From Tahibacter sp042701255 (GTDB lineage Bacteria; Pseudomonadota; Gammaproteobacteria; Xanthomonadales; Rhodanobacteraceae): DNA of 64,000 nucleotides. Shown here piece by piece: positions 27,752-36,415 of the stretch. The notes below the pieces were generated by a model that did no database searches, had not been told where the DNA came from, and saw only the letters and a list, made by a program, of their open reading frames with translations. Positions within the stretch are counted from its first letter, which is position 1. Every line of letters begins with the position of its first letter. Where the stretch lies: assembly GCF_042701255.1 (NCBI RefSeq), contig NZ_CP170554.1:4092001-4156000 (forward strand), read 5' to 3'. Both the position numbers and the translations under genes were made by a program.

Positions 27752-28819
27752 TCAGACCAGGCCCTTGAGCGCCGGGTGCACGATCTGGCCGCCGTCGACG
27801 TTGATGCCGCGCTTGAGCGCTTCGTACTCGCGCCACTGCGGACCGGCCGCCATGCGCTGCACGTAGGGCAGGATCGCCGCGGAAATCGCCTGCGACGAGG
27901 TCTGCGGCACGGCGCCCGGCATGTTGGTCACGGCGAAGTGGGTCACGCCGTCGACGAGATAGGTCGGCTCGGCCCAGGTCGTCGGCCGCGCGGTCTCGAA
28001 GCAGCCGCCCTGGTCGATCGAGATGTCGACGAGCACCGAGCCGGCCTCCATCGACTTGACCATCTCGCGCGTGACGACGTGCGGCGCCTTGGCGCTCGGA
28101 ATCAGCACCGCGCCGACGACGAGATCGGCCGTGGCGACTTCGCGTGCGACGTATTCCTCGTACGGGTACAGCGCGGTCACGTTCGTGCCCAGCGCCATCA
28201 TCTGCGCGAGACGGTCCGGACGCTTGTCGAACACGACGACGTTGGCGCCGCCGGCTGCAGCGAGTGCTGCCGAGTTGCCACCGGCCGCACCGGCGCCGAG
28301 CACCACGACCTTGCCGCGTTCGGTGGCCGGCAGGCCGCCGAGCAGCTTGCCCTTGCCGCCCATGGGCTGATGCAGCAGATGCGTACCGACCTGCACGGCG
28401 ATGCGGCCGGCGATGATCGACATCGGCGCAAGCAGCGGCAGCGAGCCGTCGGCTTCCTCGACCGATTCGAACGCCACGCCGGTCAGGCCGATGTCGAGCA
28501 GACGCTTGGTCAGTTCGGGCTCGGGCGCCAGATGCAGATAGCAGAACAGCTGGTGATGCTTGCGCAGGCGCTCCAGGTCGCCCTTGATCGGCTCCTTGAC
28601 CTTGACGATCAGTTCGCCGCTTTCGTACAGCGCGTCCGCGTCGGCGGCGATCTTCACGCCGACGCGCGTGAAGTCTGCATCGGAGAAGCCGCTCTTGACG
28701 CCGGCGCCGGACTGCACATAGACCTCGTGACCGCGCTTGACCAGATCGGCGCAGGCGGCGGGCACGAGCGCGACGCGGCCTTCAAGGGTCTTGGTTTCCG
28801 ACGGAATACCGATACGCAT
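27752..28819 (-). CDS. ald: Alanine dehydrogenase
   Basis: 355 residues of the AlaDH/PNT family, converting L-alanine to pyruvate and ammonia with NAD. It shows MRIGIPSETKTLEGRVALVP, the substrate site VKVKEP (catalytic Lys) and HLLHQPMGGKGKLLGG, the Rossmann motif VVVLGAGAAGGNSAALAAAGGA and NMPGAVPQTSSQAISAAILPY. It is about 15 residues shorter than many homologues but no domain is missing. It occupies the slot where lrp sits in E. coli (between trxB and ftsK). It is divergent from trxB across a 275-bp spacer in which I see no clear operator. Confidence 0.95.
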   Translation of the reverse strand: MRIGIPSETKTLEGRVALVPAACADLVKRGHEVYVQSGAGVKSGFSDADFTRVGVKIAADADALYESGELIVKVKEPIKGDLERLRKHHQLFCYLHLAPEPELTKRLLDIGLTGVAFESVEEADGSLPLLAPMSIIAGRIAVQVGTHLLHQPMGGKGKLLGGLPATERGKVVVLGAGAAGGNSAALAAAGGANVVVFDKRPDRLAQMMALGTNVTALYPYEEYVAREVATADLVVGAVLIPSAKAPHVVTREMVKSMEAGSVLVDISIDQGGCFETARPTTWAEPTYLVDGVTHFAVTNMPGAVPQTSSQAISAAILPYVQRMAAGPQWREYEALKRGINVDGGQIVHPALKGLV

Positions 28820-29094
28820 TGCAATTCCTCGTGGTGTGAATAGCTCTTTGGTCTTTGACGCTGCGCGCGACGCCCTCCCGAGCTTCGCACCGACAACCCT
28901 TGAATCGCCGCCGCCTTCTCCCCATCCTTGCGGGCTCTTGGTGGCCCGAACGCCGGCGGCCCCGCAGCAGCGACTGCGACGCACCGGCGCTTGAGGACTG
29001 GTTAGGGACGGCACGGACACGGCAGCGAATCGCCGCGCCCGCCGCATGAAAACGACACGATCAAGGCCGCTTTTTCAGCGGCGAGGGATTATAC

Positions 29095-30054
29095 ATGAGC
29101 ACTCCTAAGCACAGTCGCCTGCTGATCCTCGGTTCCGGCCCGGCCGGTTATACCGCGGCGGTGTATGCGGCGCGTGCGAACCTCAAGCCGCTGCTGGTCA
29201 CCGGACTGCAGCAGGGCGGCCAGCTGATGACGACGACCGACGTCGACAACTGGCCCGGCGACGTGGAGGGCCTGCAGGGTCCCGCGCTGATGGAACGCAT
29301 GCGCGAACACGCGCTGCGCTTCGACACCGAGATCGTGTTCGATCACGTCCATACGGTCGATCTGGCGCAGCGTCCGTTCCGCCTGATCGGCGACAACGGC
29401 ACCTATACGGCCGACGCGCTGATCATCGCGACCGGCGCGACGGCCAAGTACCTGGGCCTGCCGTCGGAAGACAAGTTCAAGGGCCAGGGCGTGTCGGCCT
29501 GCGCGACCTGCGACGGCTTCTTCTTCCGCGACCAGGAAGTCGCCGTGATCGGCGGCGGCAATACCGCGGTCGAGGAAGCGCTGTATCTGGCCAACATCGC
29601 GAAGAAAGTCACCGTCGTGCATCGCCGCGACAAGTTCCGCGCCGAGAAGATCCTGCAGGACAAGCTGTTCGCGAAGGAAAAGGCCGGCAAGGTCGAAATC
29701 GTCTGGAACCACGGCGTCGACGAAGTGCTCGGCGACGCGACCGGCGTGACCGGCGTGCGCCTGCGCAGCACCACCGACAATTCCACGCGCGACCTGACGG
29801 TCAGCGGCCTGTTCGTCGCGATCGGTCATACACCGAACACGGCTCTGTTCGACAGCCAGCTCGATATGAACAATGGCTACATCCGCATCCGCAGCGGACT
29901 CGAAGGCGGCGCGACCGCGACCAGCGTGCCCGGCGTGTTCGCCGCGGGCGACGTGGCCGATCAGGTCTACCGCCAGGCCGTGACCTCGGCCGGCTTCGGC
30001 TGCATGGCCGCGCTCGACGCGGAGAAGTATCTGGACAAGCTCGGTCTGGTCTGA
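29095..30054 (+). CDS. trxB: Thioredoxin reductase
   Basis: 319 residues, normal length. NADPH-dependent flavoprotein that reduces thioredoxin. FAD-binding LLILGSGPAGYTAAVYAARA, redox pair C136-A-T-C139 in SACATCDGFFF, NADPH motif VAVIGGGNTAVEEALYLA with HRRDKFRA, and GVFAAGDVADQVYRQAVTSAG. A small hairpin (GCCGC/GCGGC) and a TATAC element lie just before the ATG, with GAGGG as the ribosome site. It heads the plus-strand run trxB, DUF482 gene, aat. Confidence 0.98.
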   Translation: MSTPKHSRLLILGSGPAGYTAAVYAARANLKPLLVTGLQQGGQLMTTTDVDNWPGDVEGLQGPALMERMREHALRFDTEIVFDHVHTVDLAQRPFRLIGDNGTYTADALIIATGATAKYLGLPSEDKFKGQGVSACATCDGFFFRDQEVAVIGGGNTAVEEALYLANIAKKVTVVHRRDKFRAEKILQDKLFAKEKAGKVEIVWNHGVDEVLGDATGVTGVRLRSTTDNSTRDLTVSGLFVAIGHTPNTALFDSQLDMNNGYIRIRSGLEGGATATSVPGVFAAGDVADQVYRQAVTSAGFGCMAALDAEKYLDKLGLV

Positions 30055-30070
30055 GGCCGGACGGCGCCGC

Positions 30071-31216
30071 ATGCGCGCCAGCGGCGGCAAGGCGGTTTTC
30101 CACGAGCGGCTGGCCGACATCGCGCCAGCCGCCTGGGACGCATTGCGTCCCGACGACAATCCGTTCCTGTCGCATGCGTTCCTGGCCGGGCTCGAAGAAC
30201 ACGGCTGTCTGCGCACGGAACTCGGCTGGCAGCCGCATCATCTCGCGCTGTACGTGCAGGATCGCCTCGTCGGCGCAGCGCCGGCCTATCTGAAATACAA
30301 CTCGCACGGCGAGTTCGTGTTCGACTGGGCCTGGGCCGAGGCCTATGAACGCCACGGCCTGGACTACTACCCCAAGCTGCTCTGCGCCGTGCCGTACTCG
30401 CCGGTCGAAGGTCCGCGCCTGCTCGGCGACGGCATGAGCGAAACACTGTTGCAGGTCCTGCGCGACGAATGCCTGCGCCACGACCTTTCCTCGGCGCATC
30501 TGAACTTCCTGCAGTCCCATGCGACGGCGCCGGCCGACCGCGAGCTCTGGCTCGAATGCAACGACTGGCAGTTCCACTGGCACGATGCGGGCTATCGCGA
30601 CTTCGACGATTTCCTCGCCGCGCTGCTGCCGAAGAAGCGCAAGAACATCCGCCAGGAGCGCGCGCGCGTCGCCGCGGCCGGCGTCGAGATCGCCGCGCTG
30701 CACGGCGACGAGCTCGACGACGCCGACTGGCGCTTCGTGCATGCCTGCTATGCGGCGACCTTCGAGCACAAAGGCAACTATCCCGCATTGACCGAAGATT
30801 TCCTGCGTCATCTCGGCCGCGCGATGCCGCGCCAGGTCGTCGTGTTCCTCGCGCGCGAACGCGGCGAGCGCGTCGCGATGGCGTTCTGCCTGCGCAGCGC
30901 GAACACCTTGTACGGCCGCTACTGGGGCAGCCTGCGCGAGATCCCCGGCCTGCATTTCGAGACCTGCTACTACCAGGGCATAGCCTATTGCCTGCGCCAG
31001 GGACTGCGCCGCTTCGAACCCGGCGCCCAGGGTCAGCACAAGATCGCGCGCGGCTTCCTGCCGCAGCGCACGCGCTCGTTCCATTTCGTCGCACGAGCCG
31101 ATTTCCGCGCCGCGATACGCCGCCATCTCGATGCGGAGCGCACGCAGGTACGGCACTGGGGCGAATCCCTGCAGGCCCAGTCGCCGTTCGCGACACCGCC
31201 GGCGGAGGCGCCGTGA
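30071..31216 (+). CDS. DUF482/COG3146 GNAT-like acyltransferase
   Basis: 381 residues. It belongs to the DUF482 (COG3146, predicted N-acyltransferase, FemAB/GNAT-like) family, with NPFLSHAFLAGLEEHGCL, FDWAWAEAYERHGLDYYPKL, KKRKNIRQERARV and YGRYWGSLREIPGLHFETCYYQGI. Such proteins are predicted to transfer acyl or aminoacyl groups; the actual substrate is not established. The gene lies 16 bp after trxB and overlaps aat by 4 nt, so it is likely co-translated with aat. Since aat is an aminoacyl-transferase, a shared tRNA-dependent theme is a possible but unproven link. Confidence 0.88.
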   Translation: MRASGGKAVFHERLADIAPAAWDALRPDDNPFLSHAFLAGLEEHGCLRTELGWQPHHLALYVQDRLVGAAPAYLKYNSHGEFVFDWAWAEAYERHGLDYYPKLLCAVPYSPVEGPRLLGDGMSETLLQVLRDECLRHDLSSAHLNFLQSHATAPADRELWLECNDWQFHWHDAGYRDFDDFLAALLPKKRKNIRQERARVAAAGVEIAALHGDELDDADWRFVHACYAATFEHKGNYPALTEDFLRHLGRAMPRQVVVFLARERGERVAMAFCLRSANTLYGRYWGSLREIPGLHFETCYYQGIAYCLRQGLRRFEPGAQGQHKIARGFLPQRTRSFHFVARADFRAAIRRHLDAERTQVRHWGESLQAQSPFATPPAEAP

Positions 31217-31956
31217 TCCGCATACCGATACTGCATCCCGGCAGCGACGAGGCGTTTCCGGCCGTCGAGTCGGCGCTGCGCGAACCCAACGGCCTGCTCG
31301 CGGCCGGCGGCGATCTGTCGCCGACACGCCTGCTGCAGGCGTATGCCCAGGGCATCTTTCCGTGGTTCTCGCCGGGCGAGCCGATACTCTGGTGGTCGCC
31401 CGATCCGCGCATGGTGTTCGCGACCGATGCGATGCATGTGCCGCGGCGTCTCGCGCGCTGGCTGCGCGGCTGCGACTGGCGCATCGAGGCCGACCGCGAT
31501 TTCGCCGGCGTCGTGCGCGCCTGCGCCGCGCCGCGCGACGGCCATGACGGCACCTGGATCACGCGCAGCATGCTCGCGGCGTATACGAAGCTGCACGAGC
31601 TCGGCCATGCGCATTCGGTCGAGGTCTATGCCGGCGACGCGCTGGTCGGCGGCATCTACGGCGTCGCGGTCGGGCGCATGTTCTACGGCGAATCCATGTT
31701 CAGCCGCGCGAGCGGCGGCTCCAAGGTCGCCCTGCTCGCGCTCGCGCGGCGCCTCCACGACTGGGGCTGGCCGCTGCTCGACGCGCAGGTCAGCTCGGAC
31801 CATCTGCAGACCCTCGGTGCGCAGGAATGGCCGCGCGCCGCGTTCTGCGCGCGCATCGCCGAACTCGTGCGCCAGCCCGGCAAGATCGGCTCCTGGCATG
31901 GCGAGTTCGCGGCGCTGGCGCCGGCAATGCTCTCGGAGAATCCGTCGCTGCCGTAA
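31213..31956 (+). CDS. aat: Leucyl/phenylalanyl-tRNA-protein transferase
   Basis: 247 residues. It adds Leu or Phe to N-terminal Arg/Lys of proteins, creating N-degrons delivered by ClpS to ClpAP. Family motifs are present: GLLAAGGDLSPTRLLQAYAQ, GIFPWFSPGEPILWWSPDPR, HSVEVYAGDALVGGIYGVAVG and FYGESMFSRASGGSKVALL. The start is a GTG at 31213 overlapping the previous stop (GTGA), with GGAGG about 5 nt upstream. clpS and clpA lie 1.5-4 kb downstream, so the whole N-degron pathway is local. Confidence 0.97.
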   Translation: MIRIPILHPGSDEAFPAVESALREPNGLLAAGGDLSPTRLLQAYAQGIFPWFSPGEPILWWSPDPRMVFATDAMHVPRRLARWLRGCDWRIEADRDFAGVVRACAAPRDGHDGTWITRSMLAAYTKLHELGHAHSVEVYAGDALVGGIYGVAVGRMFYGESMFSRASGGSKVALLALARRLHDWGWPLLDAQVSSDHLQTLGAQEWPRAAFCARIAELVRQPGKIGSWHGEFAALAPAMLSENPSLP

Positions 31957-32325
31957 CGCCCGGTTGCCCGCACCGTGCCGGCAAGGCCCGCTCCGGTGCT
32001 GCGGCTATCCGGCCGTGCAGCGGCCGATCCGGGGCCGCTCGGGACCTCGCCGCCGTGTCGCGGCTCCGGACGGATCACCGGGCCGGCGTGCCGGCGCCCC
32101 GCCCTTCGCCGCGGCGATTGCTTCCCGTATCCGCGCCGACGTGGCATCATCCCGCGCCGTTCCGCCCAGGTACTTGAAAAGGGTCGCTTGCGCCCTTTCT
32201 CTGTGCCCGTCGCAGGCACCGCCTGCGCAGCCCGGCACCCCGTTTCGGGCGATTCACTCAAAGAGCGCGCCAGGAGACTGATTTCACTCGGTTTCCGGTC
32301 CGGTCACAGCCAATACGAAGGGCCA
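31957..32325 (+). other. Spacer upstream of infA, no gene recognised
   Basis: 369 bp between aat and infA. In E. coli a tRNA-Ser gene (serW) lies between infA and clpA; I searched this spacer and the infA-clpA interval for a cloverleaf and T-psi-C motif and see none. TTGCTT at 32120-32125 with GGCATCAT about 18 nt further could be an infA promoter, but the match is weak. Confidence 0.45.
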
Positions 32326-32544
32326 ATGTCCAAAGACGATGTCATCGAGATGGAAGGCACGGTGCTCGAAACCCTGCCCAACACCATGTTCCGCGTGAAG
32401 CTGGAAAACGGCCACGTGGTCACCGCCCATATTTCGGGCCGCATGCGCAAGAACTACATCCGCATCCTGACCGGCGACAAGGTCAAGTGCGAGATGACGC
32501 CTTACGACCTGACCAAGGGTCGCATCACCTACCGCATGAAGTAG
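32326..32544 (+). CDS. infA: Translation initiation factor IF-1
   Basis: 72 residues, exactly the family length. An S1/OB-fold protein that binds the ribosomal A site during initiation. The sequence is nearly canonical: MSKDDVIEMEGTVLETLPNT, FRVKLENGHVVTAHISG, KMRKNYIRIL-type segment (here RMRKNYIRIL) and a basic end KGRITYRMK. AAGGG precedes ATG. A gene of different character starts 2 nt after its stop. Confidence 0.99.
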   Translation: MSKDDVIEMEGTVLETLPNTMFRVKLENGHVVTAHISGRMRKNYIRILTGDKVKCEMTPYDLTKGRITYRMK

Positions 32545-32546
32545 TC

Positions 32547-33089
32547 GTGCATCCCGGCCGGCGCTTCGTCCTGTTGTGCGCCGCGCTGGCTTGCAGCCTC
32601 GCGGTCGCGGCAGCCGAGCCCGGACCGGCCGACAAGGCCGCCATCGCGGGCAAGCCCGGCGCAACGCCGGCGCCCTCCGCTCTGACCGACGGTCATTCCC
32701 TCGTCGGCGCCTGGTATGGCAACGCTTCGAGCGCCGACACCGGCGAAACCGGCGACCACGTCACGATCAACAATGCCGACGGCAGCTTCGTCAGCTATTT
32801 CCGCATCTGCCAGAAAACCGGTGTCGGGCCGCAGTCGGCCAGCGTCGAAACCGGCCGCTGGAGCGTGGACGGAAACGTCGAACGCACCGTCACGCTGACC
32901 GTCGGCGGCGAGCCGGTCGAAGCCTCGGACTATTACGTCGAACATTACGCGTTGCGCTGGCTGTCGCCGGACACGCTAGAGAAGACCACGCGCAGGAACG
33001 GCTACCTCTTCCGGTTACGCCGTCTCCAGACCGGCGTCACGGTGCCGGCGGATCCCTGCCCTGCCGACCCGCGACACCCGCAACGCTGA
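32547..33089 (+). CDS. Putative exported protein, immediately after infA
   Basis: 180 residues from a GTG at 32547, two bases after the infA stop. A signal peptide (RRFVLLCAALACSLAVAAA) suggests export. The mature part (LVGAWYGNASSADTGETGDH, SYFRICQKTG, GRWSVDGNVER, YYVEHYALRWLSPDTLEKT) resembles a small lipocalin-like beta barrel but I cannot name a family. No strong ribosome site is visible, so coupling to infA translation is likely. A rho-independent terminator follows at 33101. Coding status is well supported; function unknown. Confidence 0.72.
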   Translation: MHPGRRFVLLCAALACSLAVAAAEPGPADKAAIAGKPGATPAPSALTDGHSLVGAWYGNASSADTGETGDHVTINNADGSFVSYFRICQKTGVGPQSASVETGRWSVDGNVERTVTLTVGGEPVEASDYYVEHYALRWLSPDTLEKTTRRNGYLFRLRRLQTGVTVPADPCPADPRHPQR

Positions 33090-33100
33090 TACAGCGGAAC

Positions 33101-33129
33101 AAAAAAGCCCGGGTTTCCCCGGGCTTTTT
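33101..33129. terminator. Bidirectional rho-independent terminator
   Basis: AAAAAAGCCCGGG and CCCGGGCTTTTT pair around a 3-nt loop, giving an A-run on one side and a T-run on the other. It separates the infA unit (plus) from clpA (minus), so it can stop transcription from both. Confidence 0.9.
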
Positions 33130-33153
33130 CCTGTTGCCGTGTGCCGCCGCCGC

Positions 33154-35433
33154 TTACTCGACCACGGCCGCGAGCTTCTCGTCGGAGGCTTCGACGCGCA
33201 CGTCGAGCTTGCCGTCCTTGGCCGACAGGAACACGCGGCCGCCGTCGACGAGCTTGCCGAACAGCAGTTCGTCGGCCAGCGCGCGCTTGACGTTGTCCTG
33301 GATCACGCGGGACATCGGTCGCGCGCCCATCTGCGGATCGAAGCCGTTGTCGGCCAGCCAGCGCCGCGCCTCCTGGTCCACGTGCAGCGCGACGTGCTTC
33401 TCGTGCAGCTGCGTTTCGAGCTCGATCAGGAACTTGTCCACGACGCGCAGGATGTGATCGAAGTCCAGTGCGCCGAACTGCACGATCGCGTCGAGGCGAT
33501 TGCGGAATTCCGGCGAGAACTGGCGGCGTATCGCTTCCATCGCATCGGTCGCATGGTTCTGGTTGACGAAGCCGATCGTGCGCCGTGCGGCCTGGGTCGC
33601 GCCGGCATTCGTCGTCATGACCACGATGACGTTCTTGAAGTTGGCTTCGCGGCCGTTCGTGTCGGTCAGCGCGCCGCGGTCCATGACCTGCAGCAGGATG
33701 TTGAACACGTCCGGATGCGCCTTCTCGATCTCGTCGAGCAGCAGCACGCAGTGCGGATGCTTGACGACCTGCTCGGTCAGCAGACCACCCTGGTCGAAAC
33801 CGACGTAGCCCGGCGGCGCACCGATCAGACGCGACACCGAATGCGCTTCCATGTACTCGGACATGTCGAAGCGGATCAGCTCGATGCCGAGCTGCAGCGC
33901 GAGCTGGCGCGTGACCTCGGTCTTGCCGACGCCGGTCGGACCGGCGAGCAGGAAGCAGCCGATCGGTTTGGACGAGTTGCCGAGCCCGGAACGCGCCATC
34001 TTGATCGCGCCGGCCAGCGCATCGATGGCCTGGTCCTGACCGAACACGACCATCTTGAGGTTGCGGTCGAGATTGCGCAGCACGTCGCGGTCGGAAGCGG
34101 AAACCTGCTTGGGCGGAATCCGTGCCATGCGCGCGACGATGAACTCGATCTCGGGCACGTCGACGACGGTCTTGCGCTCGTCCTCGGGCACCAGGCGCTG
34201 ACGCGCGCCGGCCTCGTCGATGACGTCGATGGCCTTGTCCGGCAGCAGCCGGTCGGCGATGTGCTTGACCGACAGATTCACCGCCGCCAGCAGCGCGTTG
34301 TTCGTGTACTCGACGTTGTGGTGTTCCTCGAAGCGCGAACGCAGGCCCTTGAGGATCTCGAACGAGTCGGCGATCGACGGCTCGACCACGTCGATCTTCT
34401 GGAAGCGCCGCGCGAGCGCGCGGTCCTTTTCGAAGATTGCGCGGTATTCCTGGAACGTCGTGGAACCGATGCAGCGGATCTCGCCCGAGGCCAGCATGGG
34501 CTTGATCAGGTTGGACGCGTCCATCGTGCCGCCCGACGCCGAGCCGGCGCCGATGATGGTGTGGATTTCGTCGATGAACAGGACCGCGTGCGGCTCTTTC
34601 TTGAGCTGCGCGATCACGGCCTTCAGGCGCTTTTCGAAGTCGCCGCGGTACTTGGTGCCGGCGACCAGCGCGCCGAGATCCAGCGCGTAGATCGTGGCTT
34701 CCTTGAGCACTTCGGGCACGTCGGATTCGACGATGCGCTTGGCCAGACCTTCGGCCAGCGCGGTCTTGCCGACACCGGCTTCGCCGACGTAGAGCGGGTT
34801 GTTCTTGCGCCGGCGGCAGAGTACCTGGATCGTGCGCTCGACTTCTTCGGCGCGGCCGATCAGCGGATCGATCTTGCCCTGGCGCGCGAGATCGTTGAGG
34901 TTGGAGGCGAACTCGGTCAGCGGATTGCCCTTGGGCTCGCCGCCTTCCTCGGCCTCGCGCTCGCTGCCACCGCCGCCGGGCTGCTGCTGCGGCTCATGGC
35001 CGATCTTGGCGATGCCGTGGGAGATGTAGTTGACGACGTCCAGGCGCGTGATTTCCTGCTGGTTGAGGAAATACACCGCGTGGGAATCCTTCTCGCCGAA
35101 GATCGCGACCAGCACGTTCGCGCCGGTGACTTCCTTACGGCCCGAGGACTGCACGTGATAGACGGCGCGTTGCAGCACGCGCTGGAAGCCCAGGGTGGGC
35201 TGGGTGTCGCGTTCGTCGCTGGGCGGCAGCACCGGCACGGTCTCGGCGATGATCGCCTTGAGTTCCTTGCCGATCTTGCCGATGTCCGCGCCGCAGGCGC
35301 GCAGCACGGCGGCCGCGGACGGATTTTCGAGAAGAGCCAGCAGCAGGTGCTCCACGGTCATGAATTCGTGGCGCTGCTCGCGCGCATCCTTGTAGCACTG
35401 GCCGATGGTGAGTTCGAGGTCTTTGCTGAACAT
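33154..35433 (-). CDS. clpA: ATP-dependent Clp protease ATP-binding subunit ClpA
   Basis: 759 residues, as in E. coli (758). AAA+ unfoldase that feeds substrates to ClpP. The N domain begins MFSKDLELTIGQCYKDAREQ; the first ATPase module has VGEAGVGKTALAEGLA, the second LAGPTGVGKTEVTRQLALQL with LLLDEIEKAHPDV. The IGF/IGL-type loop for ClpP docking (TIGFVNQ) is present. It lies 41 bp downstream of clpS on the same strand. Confidence 0.98.
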   Translation of the reverse strand: MFSKDLELTIGQCYKDAREQRHEFMTVEHLLLALLENPSAAAVLRACGADIGKIGKELKAIIAETVPVLPPSDERDTQPTLGFQRVLQRAVYHVQSSGRKEVTGANVLVAIFGEKDSHAVYFLNQQEITRLDVVNYISHGIAKIGHEPQQQPGGGGSEREAEEGGEPKGNPLTEFASNLNDLARQGKIDPLIGRAEEVERTIQVLCRRRKNNPLYVGEAGVGKTALAEGLAKRIVESDVPEVLKEATIYALDLGALVAGTKYRGDFEKRLKAVIAQLKKEPHAVLFIDEIHTIIGAGSASGGTMDASNLIKPMLASGEIRCIGSTTFQEYRAIFEKDRALARRFQKIDVVEPSIADSFEILKGLRSRFEEHHNVEYTNNALLAAVNLSVKHIADRLLPDKAIDVIDEAGARQRLVPEDERKTVVDVPEIEFIVARMARIPPKQVSASDRDVLRNLDRNLKMVVFGQDQAIDALAGAIKMARSGLGNSSKPIGCFLLAGPTGVGKTEVTRQLALQLGIELIRFDMSEYMEAHSVSRLIGAPPGYVGFDQGGLLTEQVVKHPHCVLLLDEIEKAHPDVFNILLQVMDRGALTDTNGREANFKNVIVVMTTNAGATQAARRTIGFVNQNHATDAMEAIRRQFSPEFRNRLDAIVQFGALDFDHILRVVDKFLIELETQLHEKHVALHVDQEARRWLADNGFDPQMGARPMSRVIQDNVKRALADELLFGKLVDGGRVFLSAKDGKLDVRVEASDEKLAAVVE

Positions 35434-35474
35434 GCCTTACCCCTGTATCAGGATGCGCCGGAGATGGGGATCAC

Positions 35475-35801
35475 TCAGGCTTTTTCCATGGTGCACAACA
35501 ACGGATGATGATTCGAGCGCGAAAATTCGTTGACCTGGGTGACTTTGGTCTCGGCCACCTCGCGCGTATAGAGGCCGCAGACCCCGCGCCCGCGCAAATG
35601 CACGTTGAGCATCACCTCATGGGCGCGCTCGTAGGCGAAGCCGAAAAAGCTCTGCAGGATATGGACCACGAAATCCATCGGCGTGTAGTCGTCGTTCAGC
35701 AAGAGCACCTGGTACATCGGCGGGCGCGCGACCTCAGGCCGCGCCTCTTCGACCGCCAACCCGTGCTCGTGATCCGGTCTGTGTTCGGTATTGCCTGACA
35801 T
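35475..35801 (-). CDS. clpS: ClpA adaptor protein ClpS
   Basis: 108 residues. It binds N-degron proteins and hands them to ClpA. Substrate-pocket and family motifs are present: YQVLLLNDDYTPMDFVVHIL, FAYERAHEVMLNVHLRGRG and VCGLYTREVAETKVTQV. The N-terminal 25 residues are acidic and flexible. The start is the ATG at 35801 (MSGNTEH); an upstream in-frame start at 35879 is rejected because it adds an unconserved stretch. Together with aat and clpA it completes the N-end rule pathway here. Confidence 0.96.
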   Translation of the reverse strand: MSGNTEHRPDHEHGLAVEEARPEVARPPMYQVLLLNDDYTPMDFVVHILQSFFGFAYERAHEVMLNVHLRGRGVCGLYTREVAETKVTQVNEFSRSNHHPLLCTMEKA

Positions 35802-35911
35802 CGTCGCACTGCGTCCTTTAGCTGGGGCCAGTATAGCGCCGCTAGTGGTGACGACAGCGTGGTTTGCAAGGGCTGACAAAGGCTTGGCGGCGCTCGTGTA
35901 ACATTCCGCGG

Positions 35912-36415
35912 ATGATTCCGGACCTTTCCAGACCGGCGACCGACGACGATGTCGTCTGGCGCCCCCGCGTCACCGTGGCGACCATCGTGCCCCGGGACGA
36001 CCGCTACCTGCTCGTCGAAGAGGAAATCCGCGGCCGCCTGCTGCTCAATCAGCCGGCCGGCCATCTGGAGCCCGGCGAATCCCTGCCCGAGGCCGCGCGC
36101 CGCGAAACCCGCGAGGAAACCGGCTGGGACGTGGCGCTGGACTGCCTGGTCGGCATCCATCAGTGGGTCAGTCCCGAGCTCGATCGCCATTTCCTGCGCT
36201 TCACCTTTGCCGCCACACCGCTGCGCCACTACCCGGACCAGGCCCTGGACACCGGCATCCGCGCGGCGGTCTGGATGAGCCGCGCCGAGATCGCCGCGGC
36301 CGCCGAGCGCCTGCGCAGCCCACTGATCCTGGCCAGCATCGACGCGTGGACCGGCGGCCGGCGCCTGCCGCTGGCCCTGCTGCAGCAACTGGACCCGGGC
36401 CCGGCGCGCGCATGA
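35912..36415 (+). CDS. nudJ: NUDIX hydrolase NudJ
   Basis: 167 residues. The Nudix box is complete from G50 to W72 (GHLEPGESLPEAARRETREE followed by TGW), matching GX5EX7REUXEEXGU with the metal-binding Glu residues. NudJ hydrolyses thiamine pyrophosphate precursors and nucleoside di/triphosphates. The identity as NudJ rather than another Nudix protein rests on position, directly upstream of mnmA and hflD, as in E. coli. Its stop overlaps the mnmA start by 4 nt. Confidence 0.9.
   Translation: MIPDLSRPATDDDVVWRPRVTVATIVPRDDRYLLVEEEIRGRLLLNQPAGHLEPGESLPEAARRETREETGWDVALDCLVGIHQWVSPELDRHFLRFTFAATPLRHYPDQALDTGIRAAVWMSRAEIAAAAERLRSPLILASIDAWTGGRRLPLALLQQLDPGPARA

Noticed and set aside
24303..27866. 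Very long open frame (about 1187 codons) on the plus strand opposite ftsK
   Set aside because: It is antisense to the intact ftsK gene and translates to His/Arg/Asp-rich sequence typical of GC-rich shadow frames.
28820..29094. Coding frame extending ald upstream by about 76 codons
   Set aside because: The extra sequence is Arg/Ser-rich with no homology, and ATG 28819 gives the usual family start.
31957..32325. tRNA gene upstream of infA (serW-like)
   Set aside because: No cloverleaf or T-psi-C signature seen in the spacer.
33139..35508. 789-codon plus-strand frame opposite clpA
   Set aside because: Antisense shadow of clpA; no ribosome site and no recognisable domain.
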